This document shows, one piece after another, positions 1-6,817 of a stretch of 9,635 nucleotides of DNA. The notes under the pieces were generated by a model that had not been told where the DNA came from, made no database searches, and was given only the letters and a program-made list of their open reading frames with translations. A program made the position numbers and the translations under genes. The stretch's first letter is position 1. Each line of letters opens with the position of its first letter. The DNA is from Acidimicrobiia bacterium (lineage in GTDB: Bacteria > Actinomycetota > Acidimicrobiia > Acidimicrobiales > Ilumatobacteraceae). Location: positions 1 through 9,635 of the forward strand of contig JAUHYJ010000097.1 in NCBI GenBank assembly GCA_030425785.1. Reading direction: 5' to 3'.

Positions 1-263
1 TTCGCCAGTTCGCCGGGGTCGGCCGGCACCTCGTCGATCTCGACACCACCTTCCACGAGCGTGGTGGCCACGGCGACGGCGTCGTCGGACGGAGGTGCGG
101 TGGGGGGCGCGATCGACTCGGAACCCGACGCCACGTCGGCGGTCTCGGCGGCACCGTCGCCTCCGTCTGCGTCGCTCGAGTCGTCGTCGCCGCCGCCACA
201 CGCGGCGAGCGCGAGCACGGCGATGATCGGGACGATCGTTCGGAGGGTGGAGGGGATCCGCAT
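1..263 (-). CDS. Putative lipoprotein, N-terminal part only (runs off window)
   Basis: Reading leftward from the ATG at 263-261, the frame stays open for 87 codons to the window edge, so the C-terminus is missing. The start MRIPSTLRTIVPIIAVLALA is a typical lipoprotein signal: Arg at 2 and 8, a hydrophobic core, and a lipobox L19-A20-A21-C22. Cys22 should be lipidated and anchor the protein outside the membrane. After it come GGG, DDD and about 40 residues of low-complexity acidic, Ala/Ser/Pro-rich linker, a layout shared with the binding lipoprotein further along this window. No catalytic or binding domain is visible in the part present, so function is unknown. It lies 53 bp downstream of the acyl-CoA dehydrogenase on the same strand and could be co-transcribed. 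There is no close SD before the ATG; a 10-bp hairpin sits there instead. Confidence 0.8.
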   Translation of the reverse strand, partial: MRIPSTLRTIVPIIAVLALAACGGGDDDSSDADGGDGAAETADVASGSESIAPPTAPPSDDAVAVATTLVEGGVEIDEVPADPGELA

Positions 264-292
264 GGGGCGACGGTATCGAACCCCGTCGCCCC
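264..292 (-). other. 10-bp hairpin touching the lipoprotein start codon
   Basis: GGGGCGACGG (264-273) and CCGTCGCCCC (283-292) form a perfect 10-bp inverted repeat with a 9-nt loop. On the minus strand it lies between the acyl-CoA dehydrogenase stop (317) and the lipoprotein ATG (263), and its 3' arm ends right at that ATG. No T-run follows, so it is not a classical terminator. It could end or protect the dehydrogenase transcript, or occlude translation of the lipoprotein. Within the loop, GATACC on the minus strand is a weak -10-like hexamer 8 nt before the ATG, which would allow a leaderless transcript; this last point is speculative. Confidence 0.5.
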
Positions 293-316
293 TCGCCCGT
301 GGTTTACCGGGTTGCG

Positions 317-2116
317 TCAGCCGAGCTGGGCGGCGTCGAGGGCGTAGAGATCGTCGGCGGTCGCCTGCACGGCCGGCAGCAGGCCCTGCACGGTCGGCAG
401 GATCTGCTCACCGAAGAACTTGGCCGACACGACCTTGGCGCGACCGAAGTCGTCGCCGCGTTCGGCGGCGGCCACGGCGCCCTTGGCGACGAGACCGGCG
501 CACACGGTCGTGCCGAGCAGACGCAGGTACGGCGACGATGAGCCGAGCAGGCTCGTCGGATCGGACTGGCCGACCTCGACGAGGTGCGCCGTCGCGGTGC
601 GTGCCGTCGCGACGGCTTCGCGGAGACGGTCACCGAAGGCGCCCATGCCATCGACCTGATCGGTGGCGGCGGCGTTGCGCTCGCACTCGTCGAGCAGATC
701 GGTGACGACGCCACCGCCGCGCATGCCGAGCTTGCGACCGACGAGGTCGGCGGCCTGGATGCCGTTGGTTCCCTCGTAGATGGCGGCGATGCGGGCGTCG
801 CGGTAGTGCTGGGCGACCCCGGTCTCCTCGACGTAGCCCATGCCACCGTGGATCTGCACGGCGAGCGACGTCATCTCGTTGCCGACATCGGTACAGAGAC
901 CTTTCGTCAACGGGATGAGCAGGTCGGCGCGCTCCTGCCAGAAGCGGGCCTGGTCGGCGTCGCCGGCGGCCTTCGCGGCGTCGGCACGGTCGAGCGCGGC
1001 GGCGTTCGTGTAGACGAGGGCGCGCATCGCGTCGATCCACGAGCGCTGCGTCATCAGCATGCGGCGGACGTCGGGGTGCTCGATGATCGGGCTCGACGTG
1101 CCGGCCGGTGCACCGATCGCACGGCCCTGCAGGCGCTCCTGGCTGTACTGGAGCGCGTCCTGGTAAGCGCGCTCGGAGATGCTGAGGCCTTCGAGACCGA
1201 CCGAGAGGCGGGCGTTGTTCATCATCGTGAACATGTTCCGCATGCCCTCGTGCTCGCCACCGACGAGCCAGCCGATCGCGTCCTCGTACGCCATGACGCA
1301 GGTCGGCGAGCCGTGGATCCCGAGCTTGTGTTCGATCGAGACGCACTCGACCGAGTTGCGTTCGCCGAGTGAGCCGTCGGTCTCGAGCAGGAACTTCGGC
1401 ACGACGAACATCGAGATGCCCTTCGTCCCCGGCGGCGACCCGGGGGTGCGGGCGAGCACGAGGTGGACGATGTTGTCGGTCAGGTCCTGTTCGCCCCACG
1501 TGATGTAGATCTTCTGACCGGTGATCCGGTGTGCACCGTCGCCCCATCGGGCCGACGCCTCGGGGTCGGGCTCGGCCTTGGTGGTGACGGCGCCGACGTC
1601 GGAGCCGGCTTGGGGCTCGGTGAGGTTCATCGTGCCCGCCCACTCGCCCGTCAGCATCTTCGGCAGGTAGGTCGCCTTCTGCTCGTCCGAGCCGTGGGCG
1701 TGGATCGCGTCGATCGCGCCCTGGGTCAGCAGCGGGCACAGCGACAGCGCCATGTTCGCCGACGTCAACATCTCCTGGACGCCGATCGCGGAGATCCACG
1801 GGAAGCCCGCCCCGCCGTAGTCCGGGTCGAACGGCATGGCCCCGAAGCCGGACTCGACCCATTTCGCGTAGGCGTCGTGGAAGCTCTCGGGTGTCGCGAC
1901 CGACCCGTCGGGCCGGCGTTGTGACCCGATCGTGTCGCCGTCGCGGTTGGTCGGTGCGACGACCTCGGCCATGAACCGGCCGACCTCGGCCAGTACCTCG
2001 TGGATCGTGTCGGCGTCGACGTGCGCGAAGCGATCCGTCCGGGTGATCGTGTCGAGATCTGCCACGTGGTCCATCACGAAGCGGATGTCGTCGAGGGGTG
2101 GGGTGTAGTCGCTCAC
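317..2116 (-). CDS. Acyl-CoA dehydrogenase, long (~600 aa) FadE5/DmdC-like type
   Basis: This 599-residue flavoprotein should catalyse alpha,beta-dehydrogenation of an acyl-CoA in the cytoplasm, passing electrons to ETF. In order it shows an N-terminal extension beginning with SDYTPPLDDIRFVMDHV (2-18), characteristic of the long subfamily; the acyl-CoA dehydrogenase N domain; the middle-domain signature MNLTEPQAGSDVG (163-175); and a helical C domain with QIHGGMGYVEETGVAQHYRD (421-440). IYEGTNGIQ follows, in which Glu448 aligns with the catalytic base of MCAD-type enzymes. A further C-terminal domain reaches residue 599. Length and layout fit the family that includes mycobacterial FadE5 and the 3-methylmercaptopropionyl-CoA dehydrogenase DmdC; the substrate is not predictable. 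The frame stays open much further upstream, but the GTG at 2116 is chosen because GAGGTGA precedes it by 4 nt and because homology begins there. It is divergent from the ligase-transporter operon, which suggests a shared pathway. Confidence 0.93.
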   Translation of the reverse strand: MSDYTPPLDDIRFVMDHVADLDTITRTDRFAHVDADTIHEVLAEVGRFMAEVVAPTNRDGDTIGSQRRPDGSVATPESFHDAYAKWVESGFGAMPFDPDYGGAGFPWISAIGVQEMLTSANMALSLCPLLTQGAIDAIHAHGSDEQKATYLPKMLTGEWAGTMNLTEPQAGSDVGAVTTKAEPDPEASARWGDGAHRITGQKIYITWGEQDLTDNIVHLVLARTPGSPPGTKGISMFVVPKFLLETDGSLGERNSVECVSIEHKLGIHGSPTCVMAYEDAIGWLVGGEHEGMRNMFTMMNNARLSVGLEGLSISERAYQDALQYSQERLQGRAIGAPAGTSSPIIEHPDVRRMLMTQRSWIDAMRALVYTNAAALDRADAAKAAGDADQARFWQERADLLIPLTKGLCTDVGNEMTSLAVQIHGGMGYVEETGVAQHYRDARIAAIYEGTNGIQAADLVGRKLGMRGGGVVTDLLDECERNAAATDQVDGMGAFGDRLREAVATARTATAHLVEVGQSDPTSLLGSSSPYLRLLGTTVCAGLVAKGAVAAAERGDDFGRAKVVSAKFFGEQILPTVQGLLPAVQATADDLYALDAAQLG

Positions 2117-2120
2117 GTGT

Positions 2121-2127
2121 TCACCTC
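2121..2127 (-). promoter_or_regulatory. Ribosome-binding site deciding the dehydrogenase GTG start
   Basis: On the minus strand this reads GAGGTGA, a 7-nt match to the SD consensus, followed by ACAC and the GTG at 2116. It settles the start against upstream in-frame codons, which lie in sequence without dehydrogenase homology. Confidence 0.75.
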
Positions 2128-2175
2128 GAAGCGGTTGGGGAAGCGGTCGGGAAGTCGATTGGGGAAGCGGTCGGG
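2128..2175 (-). repeat. Four 12-bp tandem repeats in the dehydrogenase leader
   Basis: On the plus strand the units are GAAGCGGTTGGG, GAAGCGGTCGGG, AAGTCGATTGGG and GAAGCGGTCGGG. Read as two 24-bp units shifted by three bases, 21 of 24 positions agree. On the minus strand the array is pyrimidine-rich and ends exactly where the dehydrogenase SD begins, so it lies in the leader or promoter of that gene. Because 12 is a multiple of 3, it also encodes a repeating PDRFPNR peptide in one minus-strand frame. That frame can start at a GTG (2181) and ends in a TGA (2113-2115) overlapping the dehydrogenase start as GTGA. No SD precedes that GTG, so I do not call it a gene. The array may be a regulator-binding array or simply a slippage product. 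Confidence 0.75.
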
Positions 2176-2203
2176 CAGCACCGGGTGCGGCAGGTCGGTC
2201 GGT

Positions 2204-2220
2204 CCGGTGTCGAGCACCGG
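2204..2220. promoter_or_regulatory. Candidate operator, 6-5-6 inverted repeat
   Basis: CCGGTG TCGAG CACCGG is a perfect 6-bp dyad with a 5-bp spacer, roughly centred in the divergent promoter region. A shared repressor of the TetR, GntR or MarR type would fit the genes on both sides. No regulator gene is visible in the window, and short GC-rich dyads arise easily by chance. Confidence 0.25.
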
Positions 2221-2389
2221 TCGGCCGGCACAAGTCTCCCCGGCGCCGCCCGTGTTCGGCAACCCGCGCCGGCGGTGGCGGCGCGGTGTGGTGGCGATCT
2301 GTCACCGCGCATCGCGCGGATGCATCCCGAGGTGTCCCGCCGTGGCGAACGATCGCGAGTCGGACTGTGATCGCGGCCGGATGGGCTGC

Positions 2390-2395
2390 TAACTT
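2390..2395 (+). promoter_or_regulatory. Possible -10 element for the ligase-transporter operon
   Basis: TAACTT (2390-2395) fits TANNNT and is the most A/T-rich spot in the region. It lies about 70 bp before the ligase ATG, leaving room for a leader. The sequence about 17-19 bp upstream (CTGTGATC) is a poor -35 match, so this is only a candidate. Confidence 0.2.
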
Positions 2396-2466
2396 CCGGG
2401 CCGCAAGTACGTGGCTGCGGTCGGTCGATGCCGAGCAGCGGCCGTTGGGGAGAATCAGGGGACACG

Positions 2467-4338
2467 ATGACGCTGACCGAGCAGAGCCAGCCTGCCGCGG
2501 GCGGACGATCGGCTGCCACCACGGTGGCGTCGCTCGCCAAGTCGTGGGCAGATCGCGCGCCACGCCAGGTGGCGATGCGCGAGAAGGACTTCGGCATCTG
2601 GAAGGAGTACACCTGGGGCGACACCTGGGAGCTGATCGAGCTCGCCGCCCACGGGTTGCTCGCACTCGGCGTCGAGCCGGGCGACCGGGTGTCGATCCAC
2701 GCCGAAGATCGTCCCGAGTGGGTGATCCTCGACCTCGCGACCGTCGCGGTGCGCGGTATCACGGTCGGTTTCTACCCGACCAATCCCGCGGCCGAGGTCG
2801 AGTACCTCCTCCAGGACTGTGGTGCGTGCGTGCACTTCGCCGAGGACGAGGAGCAGTACGACAAGGTCGACGAGATCGGTCGCGAGACGCTGCCCGGTCT
2901 CCGCAAGATCATCTTCGTCGAACCGCGGGGCATGGTCGGCAAGGACGACGACCGGCTGCTGTTCTGGGACAACTTCATCGAGGAGGGCCGTCACCACCGC
3001 GAGCAGCACCCGAACGCGGTCGCCGAACGCATGGCCGCCGCCCGTGCCGACGACGTGATGACCCTCGTCTACACGTCCGGCACGACGGGTCCGCCGAAGG
3101 GCGCGATGCTCACCAACTCGAACTCGGCGTTCTGCATCGACGTGATCGTCAACGCCGGCAACCGGGTGCCCGGTGGTCCGCCGAACCCCAAGGACCAGAT
3201 CGTCACCTACCTGCCGCTCTGCCACGTCGCCGAGCGGATCTTCTCGACATGGACGATGGTCGGCGCCGGGCCCGTCCTGAACTTCGCCGAGTCGATCGAG
3301 ACCGTCAACGAGAACCTGCGTGAGGTGCAGCCGACGATCTTCTTCGCGGTGCCCCGCATCTGGGAGAAGTTGCATGCCGTCGCGCTGATCAAGGGCAACG
3401 ACGCCAGCCGCTTCAAGCGGATGGTCCTCAAGTTCGGGTTGAGCCTCGCCAACCGGATCGGCAAGATCAAGGTCGCCAACGACGGCAACCACACCGTCCA
3501 GTCCCGCATCCTCGCCGCGATCGGCTGGGTGCTGGTGTTCCGGGCGATGCGCGAGCGGCTCGGGATGCGCCGGGTCCGCTACGCGAGCTCCGGCGCGGCG
3601 CCGATCTCGCCCGAGGTGCTCGAGTTCTTCATCGGCCTCGGCGTGCCGGTGTTCGAGCTGTACGGCATGACCGAGAACTCCGCCGTGGCCACGGCGAATT
3701 TCGTCGGTCGCATGAAGCTCGGCACGGTCGGCGAGCCGTACCCCGAGATCGACTTCCGCATCGCCGAGGACACCGGCGAGATCCAGGTGAAGCACGCCGG
3801 CGTCTTCAAGGGCTACTGGAACAAGCCGGACAAGACCGCCGAGACGTTCACCGACGACGGCTGGCTGATGACCGGCGACGTCGGGGAATGGGTCGACGGC
3901 ACCCATGTCCGGATCGTCGATCGCATCAAGCACATCATCATCACCTCGGGCGGCAAGAACATCTCGCCGTCCGAGATCGAGAACAGCCTCAAGACGTCGC
4001 CGTACGTCAAGGAGGCCATGGTGATCGGTGAGGGCCGCAAGTACCTGACGGCGCTGATCGGCATCGAACTCGACACCGTCGGTGACTGGGCGCTGCGCCG
4101 GAACCTGACCTACACGACCTATCGCGACCTGTCCGAGAAGCCCGAGGTGATCGAGCTGATCCAGGGGGTCGTCGACGCGACGAACGAGAAGTTCGCCCGG
4201 GTCGAGAACATCCGCAAGTTCGCCTTGCTCCCCAAGGAGCTCGATCACGAAGACGGTGAGCTGACGGCCACGCAGAAACTCAAGAGGAGTTCGATGATGG
4301 AGATGTTCGGCGAGCTCGTGGAGTCGATGTACTCATGA
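2467..4338 (+). CDS. AMP-forming long-chain acyl-CoA ligase (FadD15-like)
   Basis: This 623-residue member of the ANL superfamily should adenylate a carboxylic acid with ATP and transfer it to CoA in the cytoplasm. Visible motifs are the P-loop YTSGTTGPPKGA (202-213), YGMTE (399-403), the ATP-ribose region GWLMTGD (465-471), the hinge and C-domain entry DRIKHIIITSGGKNISPSE (485-503), and the C-terminal lysine loop LTATQKLKR, where Lys604 fits the catalytic lysine. Length and motif wording match long-chain FadD15-type ligases. An aromatic or branched acid substrate is also possible, since ligases of this kind often sit beside Liv-type transporters. The ATG at 2467 has AGGGGA 4 nt before it. 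An earlier in-frame ATG (2428) has no SD and would add 13 residues with no family resemblance. Its last 57 bp are echoed just downstream, and its stop overlaps the ATG of the 28-aa ORF. Confidence 0.93.
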   Translation: MTLTEQSQPAAGGRSAATTVASLAKSWADRAPRQVAMREKDFGIWKEYTWGDTWELIELAAHGLLALGVEPGDRVSIHAEDRPEWVILDLATVAVRGITVGFYPTNPAAEVEYLLQDCGACVHFAEDEEQYDKVDEIGRETLPGLRKIIFVEPRGMVGKDDDRLLFWDNFIEEGRHHREQHPNAVAERMAAARADDVMTLVYTSGTTGPPKGAMLTNSNSAFCIDVIVNAGNRVPGGPPNPKDQIVTYLPLCHVAERIFSTWTMVGAGPVLNFAESIETVNENLREVQPTIFFAVPRIWEKLHAVALIKGNDASRFKRMVLKFGLSLANRIGKIKVANDGNHTVQSRILAAIGWVLVFRAMRERLGMRRVRYASSGAAPISPEVLEFFIGLGVPVFELYGMTENSAVATANFVGRMKLGTVGEPYPEIDFRIAEDTGEIQVKHAGVFKGYWNKPDKTAETFTDDGWLMTGDVGEWVDGTHVRIVDRIKHIIITSGGKNISPSEIENSLKTSPYVKEAMVIGEGRKYLTALIGIELDTVGDWALRRNLTYTTYRDLSEKPEVIELIQGVVDATNEKFARVENIRKFALLPKELDHEDGELTATQKLKRSSMMEMFGELVESMYS

Positions 4339-4421
4339 AGCCGGATCAACGGAAGAGGAGCTCGATGATGACCGTGACGATGGGCAGGTTCGGCGAGCCC
4401 GCGGAGTCGACGTACTCATGA
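4282..4421 (+). repeat. Diverged tandem copy of the ligase 3' end
   Basis: Copy 1 (4282-4338) is the end of the ligase gene, encoding KRSSMMEMFGELVESMYS and TGA. Copy 2 (4353-4421) starts AAGAGGAG-C-TCGATGATG, differs by a net 12-bp insertion (TVT for E, and GR added), and resumes at TTCGGCGAG to end TACTCATGA. In the 51 aligned bases outside the inserts there are four mismatches, all T in copy 1 and C in copy 2. Reading phase and stop codon are kept. The second copy's TCATGA contains the livH start, and its GGAG is the only SD-like site for livH. Confidence 0.85.
4335..4421 (+). CDS. Short ORF echoing the ligase C-terminus (28 aa)
   Basis: The ATG at 4335-4337 overlaps the ligase stop (ATGA), in the -1 frame. 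The product begins MKPDQ and continues RKRSSMM, then TVTMGR, then FGEPAESTYS. From residue 7 on it mirrors the ligase tail KRSSMM-EM-FGELVESMYS. Its own stop overlaps the livH ATG (ATGA again), so both ends look built for termination-reinitiation. The ligase tail carries GGAG 11 nt before this ATG. Inside, AGGAG (4356-4360) stands 7 nt before the ATG at 4368, which could start a 17-aa version. Three of the four point differences are amino-acid changing (L/P, V/A, M/T), so peptide-level selection is not evident. It may be a real coupling peptide, the scar of a deleted duplicate, or non-coding filler that carries the livH SD. Confidence 0.35.
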   Translation: MKPDQRKRSSMMTVTMGRFGEPAESTYS

Positions 4422-5416
4422 GCATCGCCACCGCACTCCTCGCCAACGCCGGCACGACGTTCATCCAGACGCTGGTCAAGGCGTTGGCGCTCGGTTCGGT
4501 CTACATCCTGATCGCGCTCGGCTTCGTCATCATCTTCAAGGGCACCCAGGTGCTCAACTTCGCTGCCGGCGCGATCTCGATGGCCGGCGCGATCTTCCTC
4601 GCGATCATGGTGGGCGACGGCGGTCTGCCGTTCCTGCCCTTCGACAACCCGCTGGCGCCGAGCCTCGACGATCCCGACCTCGTCCTCTGGCTGATCAACC
4701 TCGTCATCGTGTTGTTCATCGCCGCCCTGTTCGGGTTGGTCATCGAGCGCATCGCGATCCGACCGATGGTCGGCCAGCCGCTGTTCGCCATGGCGGTCAT
4801 CACGCTCGGCATCGAGGTCGCCATCCGCCCGTTCAACCTCGACGCCACCGCCATCCAGGCGCGCACGCTGAACGTGCCGTGGGGTGCTGACGCCTGGGAG
4901 CTCTGGGGCGCTCAGATCCCCAAGTCGTACGTCGCCGCGATGATCATCGCGACCATCGCCGGCGCCGTGGTCATCCTGTTCTATCGGTCGCGTCTCGGCG
5001 TGGCGATGCGAGCGGTCGCGTTCGACCAGGAGGCCGCGATGGCGCAGGGCATCAACGTCGGCCGGGTGTTCGCGATCGCCTGGGGTCTCGGCGCCGCGCT
5101 CGCCGCCCTCGGCGCCATCGTCTACGGCATGGCTCCGTTCCCACCCGGTGGCCAGGTCAGCCAGGAGATCCATCCGATCCTCGCGCTGCGCGTCCTGCCG
5201 GTGATCGTCCTCGGCGGCCTCGACTCGGCGTCGGGTGCGGTGTACGGCGGACTGATCATCGCGAGCGCCGAGGTGTTCGCCGGCGAGTACCTGTCGCAGT
5301 GGAACAGCACGCTCGGTTCCGGCTACTCGACCATCGTTCCGTACGTCGTGATGCTCATCGTCCTGCTGGTGAAACCGTACGGCCTGTTCGGTACGGCCGA
5401 GGTTCGGAGGGTCTGA
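4418..5416 (+). CDS. livH: Branched-chain amino acid type ABC permease, LivH family
   Basis: This 332-residue inner-membrane protein is one of the two permease subunits of a Liv/HAAT-type importer. The first membrane region, ALGSVYILIALGFVIIF (24-40), followed by GTQVLNFAAG (42-51), is the standard LivH opening. Further hydrophobic segments lie near 52-64, 89-108, 121-135, 172-188, 215-237, 254-285 and 306-318. The cytoplasmic coupling loop that contacts the ATPase is MRAVAFDQEAAMAQGINVGR (197-216), and VIVLGGLDSASGAVYGG (262-278) is also typical. Its ATG is the last base triplet of the duplicated ligase tail (TCATGAGC), overlapping the short ORF stop, with GGAG 11 nt upstream. Translation therefore probably depends on ribosomes arriving from upstream. 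The name marks the family only; the substrate may not be an amino acid given the adjacent ligase. Confidence 0.92.
   Translation: MSIATALLANAGTTFIQTLVKALALGSVYILIALGFVIIFKGTQVLNFAAGAISMAGAIFLAIMVGDGGLPFLPFDNPLAPSLDDPDLVLWLINLVIVLFIAALFGLVIERIAIRPMVGQPLFAMAVITLGIEVAIRPFNLDATAIQARTLNVPWGADAWELWGAQIPKSYVAAMIIATIAGAVVILFYRSRLGVAMRAVAFDQEAAMAQGINVGRVFAIAWGLGAALAALGAIVYGMAPFPPGGQVSQEIHPILALRVLPVIVLGGLDSASGAVYGGLIIASAEVFAGEYLSQWNSTLGSGYSTIVPYVVMLIVLLVKPYGLFGTAEVRRV
5406..5411 (+). promoter_or_regulatory. SD GGAGGG inside the livH end
   Basis: GGAGGG lies within the last codons of livH and stands 7 nt before the GTG at 5419. It is 92 nt from the livM start, too far to serve livM, which has its own SD. 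It therefore argues that something starts at 5419. Confidence 0.45.
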
Positions 5417-5418
5417 CG

Positions 5419-5502
5419 GTGGCGACCACGCATCATTCCGACGCGCGCGCACACGCGCCCGCGTCGATCACGACGTCGATGACGACCAGGGAGGCCTGCT
5501 GA
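5419..5502 (+). CDS. Short ORF in the livH-livM gap (27 aa), unknown
   Basis: The GTG at 5419 begins 2 nt after the livH stop and follows a good SD (GGAGGG, 7-nt spacing). The frame runs VATTHHSDARAHAPA and continues Thr-rich to end TTREAC, with TGA one base before the livM ATG. It fills the gap completely, as the other short ORFs in this operon nearly do. No family is recognisable. It has two His in a row and many Thr, and no Ile/Leu/Val run, so it does not look like an attenuator leader. Its DNA is largely a hairpin (5440-5465), which may be the true reason for its composition. It could be a coupling ORF that carries ribosomes from livH to livM. Confidence 0.3.
   Translation: MATTHHSDARAHAPASITTSMTTREAC
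5440..5465 (+). other. Hairpin in the livH-livM gap
   Basis: GACGCGCGCGC (5440-5450) pairs with GCGCCCGCGTC (5455-5465) across an ACAC loop, giving an 11-bp stem with a single C-C mismatch. No T-run follows. It could stabilise or process the transcript between the two permease genes. It lies inside the 27-aa ORF. Confidence 0.45.
5488..5494 (+). promoter_or_regulatory. livM ribosome-binding site
   Basis: AGGGAGG is followed by a 9-nt spacer and the ATG at 5504. It fixes the livM start and shows that livM can recruit ribosomes itself. Confidence 0.7.
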
Positions 5503-5503
5503 C

Positions 5504-6805
5504 ATGTTCGGTCGTCCACTGCTGCGCACCTCGTACGAGCAGGACGCGGCGATGCTGCCGACGGCGTTCCAGAAGGGCGCGCTCGCGGCATTCATGCTGG
5601 CGGTCGTCCTCATGGGGCTGGGCAACTCGGTCTTCACCTGGTTGCCGTCGAGCCTGCTCGGCCCGACGTGGATCAACCCGGTGACCAACCTGCTCCCGCT
5701 CGCGATCGCAGCGCTCGGGTTCAACATCCTGGTCGGCGTCACCGGCCAGGTGTCGATCGGCCATTCGTTCTTCATGGGCGTCGGGGCGTACACCGCCGTG
5801 GCGCTCGGTGGCACCGGCGACGGCGTCAAGGCCTGCGTGCCGTTCCACGACGAACTGGGTCTGCTCGACCAGACCGGCCAGTGCGGCCTCGACTTCCCGA
5901 TGTGGATCTGGCTGCCGGCGGCCGGGATCATGGCGGCGCTCGTCGGCATCTTCGTGTCACCGGCGGCGGTGAAGGTGCGAGGTCTCTACCTCGCGATCGT
6001 CACCCTCGGTCTGGTGTTCATCGGCCTCCACCTCGGGCGCATGCTGCCCGAGTACGCGGGTGACTTCGAGTCCGGTCGTCGCTGGCCGTCGCTCGACATC
6101 AAGATCTGGAGAGAAGAGACGCCGCTCGTCCAGATGACCGAGGACGGCAAGTGGTTCGGCCTGATCCACCTCTCCGAGGAGCAGAAGCAGTTCTTCTTCC
6201 TCCTCGCGCTGCTGGTGGTCTTCACGATCCTGGCCAAGAACATCATCCGCAGCAGGACGGGCCGGGCGCTCGCCGCCATCCGCGACCGCGACATCGCGGC
6301 CGAGGTGATGGGCGTCCCCGAGTTCAAGTACAAGCGGATCGGGTTCGCCCTCAGCTCGTTCTACGCCGGCATCGGCGGGGCGCTGTGGGCGTCCTACCTC
6401 GGTCGTGCCTCGCCCGTCGACTGGAACCTCTTCCTCGCGGTCGACTTCATCGCGATCCTGCTCATCGGCGGCGTCGGCACGATCGTCGGCACCCTGCTCG
6501 GCACGGTGTTCGTCGAGCTGATCCCCGACGTCGTCGAGACGTTCACCGAGTGGCTCGCCGAGCAGACCGAGGCGGCCCCGCCCCTCGGCTGGATCGCCAA
6601 CCTGCTGCTCACCGAGGGCGAGGGCGACTTCGGTCCGATCTCGCTCGCCTCGACCGCTCCTGGCTGGCCGATGAGCGTGTTCCAGTGGAACTTCGTCATC
6701 TACGGCGTGCTGATCGTCATCTTCTTGATCTTCGAGCCGCTCGGTCTGTACGGCATCTGGATCAAGATCCGCAACTACTGGAAGCGGTGGCCGTTCAGCT
6801 ACTGA
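5504..6805 (+). CDS. livM: Branched-chain amino acid type ABC permease, LivM family
   Basis: This 433-residue inner-membrane protein is the second permease subunit. The LivM hallmark LGFNILVGVTGQVSIGHSFF (71-90) leads into MGVGAYTA. Membrane segments are visible near 26-40, 64-78, 84-102, 134-152, 158-175, 228-244, 279-297, 309-338 and 395-412. The ATPase-coupling loop runs from SRTGRALAAIRDRDIAAEVM (250-269) to GVPEFKYKRIGFALSSFYAG (270-289), followed by LIGGVGTIVGTLLG (320-333). The protein is at the long end of the family because of loop insertions at about 103-133, 180-225 and 345-392. The first holds Cys111 and Cys127, which could form a disulfide if it faces outward. It starts one base after the 27-aa ORF stop with a strong SD. 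Its C-terminus is basic and aromatic (NYWKRWPFSY). Confidence 0.92.
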   Translation: MFGRPLLRTSYEQDAAMLPTAFQKGALAAFMLAVVLMGLGNSVFTWLPSSLLGPTWINPVTNLLPLAIAALGFNILVGVTGQVSIGHSFFMGVGAYTAVALGGTGDGVKACVPFHDELGLLDQTGQCGLDFPMWIWLPAAGIMAALVGIFVSPAAVKVRGLYLAIVTLGLVFIGLHLGRMLPEYAGDFESGRRWPSLDIKIWREETPLVQMTEDGKWFGLIHLSEEQKQFFFLLALLVVFTILAKNIIRSRTGRALAAIRDRDIAAEVMGVPEFKYKRIGFALSSFYAGIGGALWASYLGRASPVDWNLFLAVDFIAILLIGGVGTIVGTLLGTVFVELIPDVVETFTEWLAEQTEAAPPLGWIANLLLTEGEGDFGPISLASTAPGWPMSVFQWNFVIYGVLIVIFLIFEPLGLYGIWIKIRNYWKRWPFSY

Positions 6806-6817
6806 CCCAACCGACCT

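Larger units (their letters stand above)
2117..2466. other. Divergent intergenic region (dehydrogenase / ligase)
   Basis: This 350-bp gap separates the two divergent genes and must hold both promoters. Besides the 12-bp repeats at its left end, it contains an inverted repeat CCGGTG-TCGAG-CACCGG (2204-2220) that could be an operator, and a GC-rich 8-bp stem (2264-2271 with 2279-2286, 7-nt loop). Open frames across it on both strands look like shadows of high-G+C sequence. I found no convincing promoter for the dehydrogenase side. No tRNA or other structured RNA gene is apparent. Confidence 0.7.

Noticed and set aside
2264..2286. 8-bp GC-only stem in the divergent region
   Set aside because: It is made only of G and C in a GC-rich stretch with a 7-nt loop, has no T-run and lies between divergent promoters. 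Likely chance.
2117..2665. N-terminal extension of the dehydrogenase frame up to an ATG at 2665
   Set aside because: The extension is Arg/Pro/Ala-rich, runs into the divergent ligase gene and lacks homology; the GTG at 2116 has a clear SD and the family's N-terminus.
2455..4248. Long open frame (597 codons) on the minus strand opposite the ligase
   Set aside because: It is the mirror of a G/C-ending codon pattern: the peptide is Asp/Val/Leu/Arg/His-rich with no recognisable domain, while the plus strand holds all ANL motifs. Shadow frame.
5419..5502. The livH-livM short ORF as an amino-acid attenuator leader
   Set aside because: It has no run of Ile, Leu or Val codons, and the hairpin lacks a T-run and an alternative pairing I could find.
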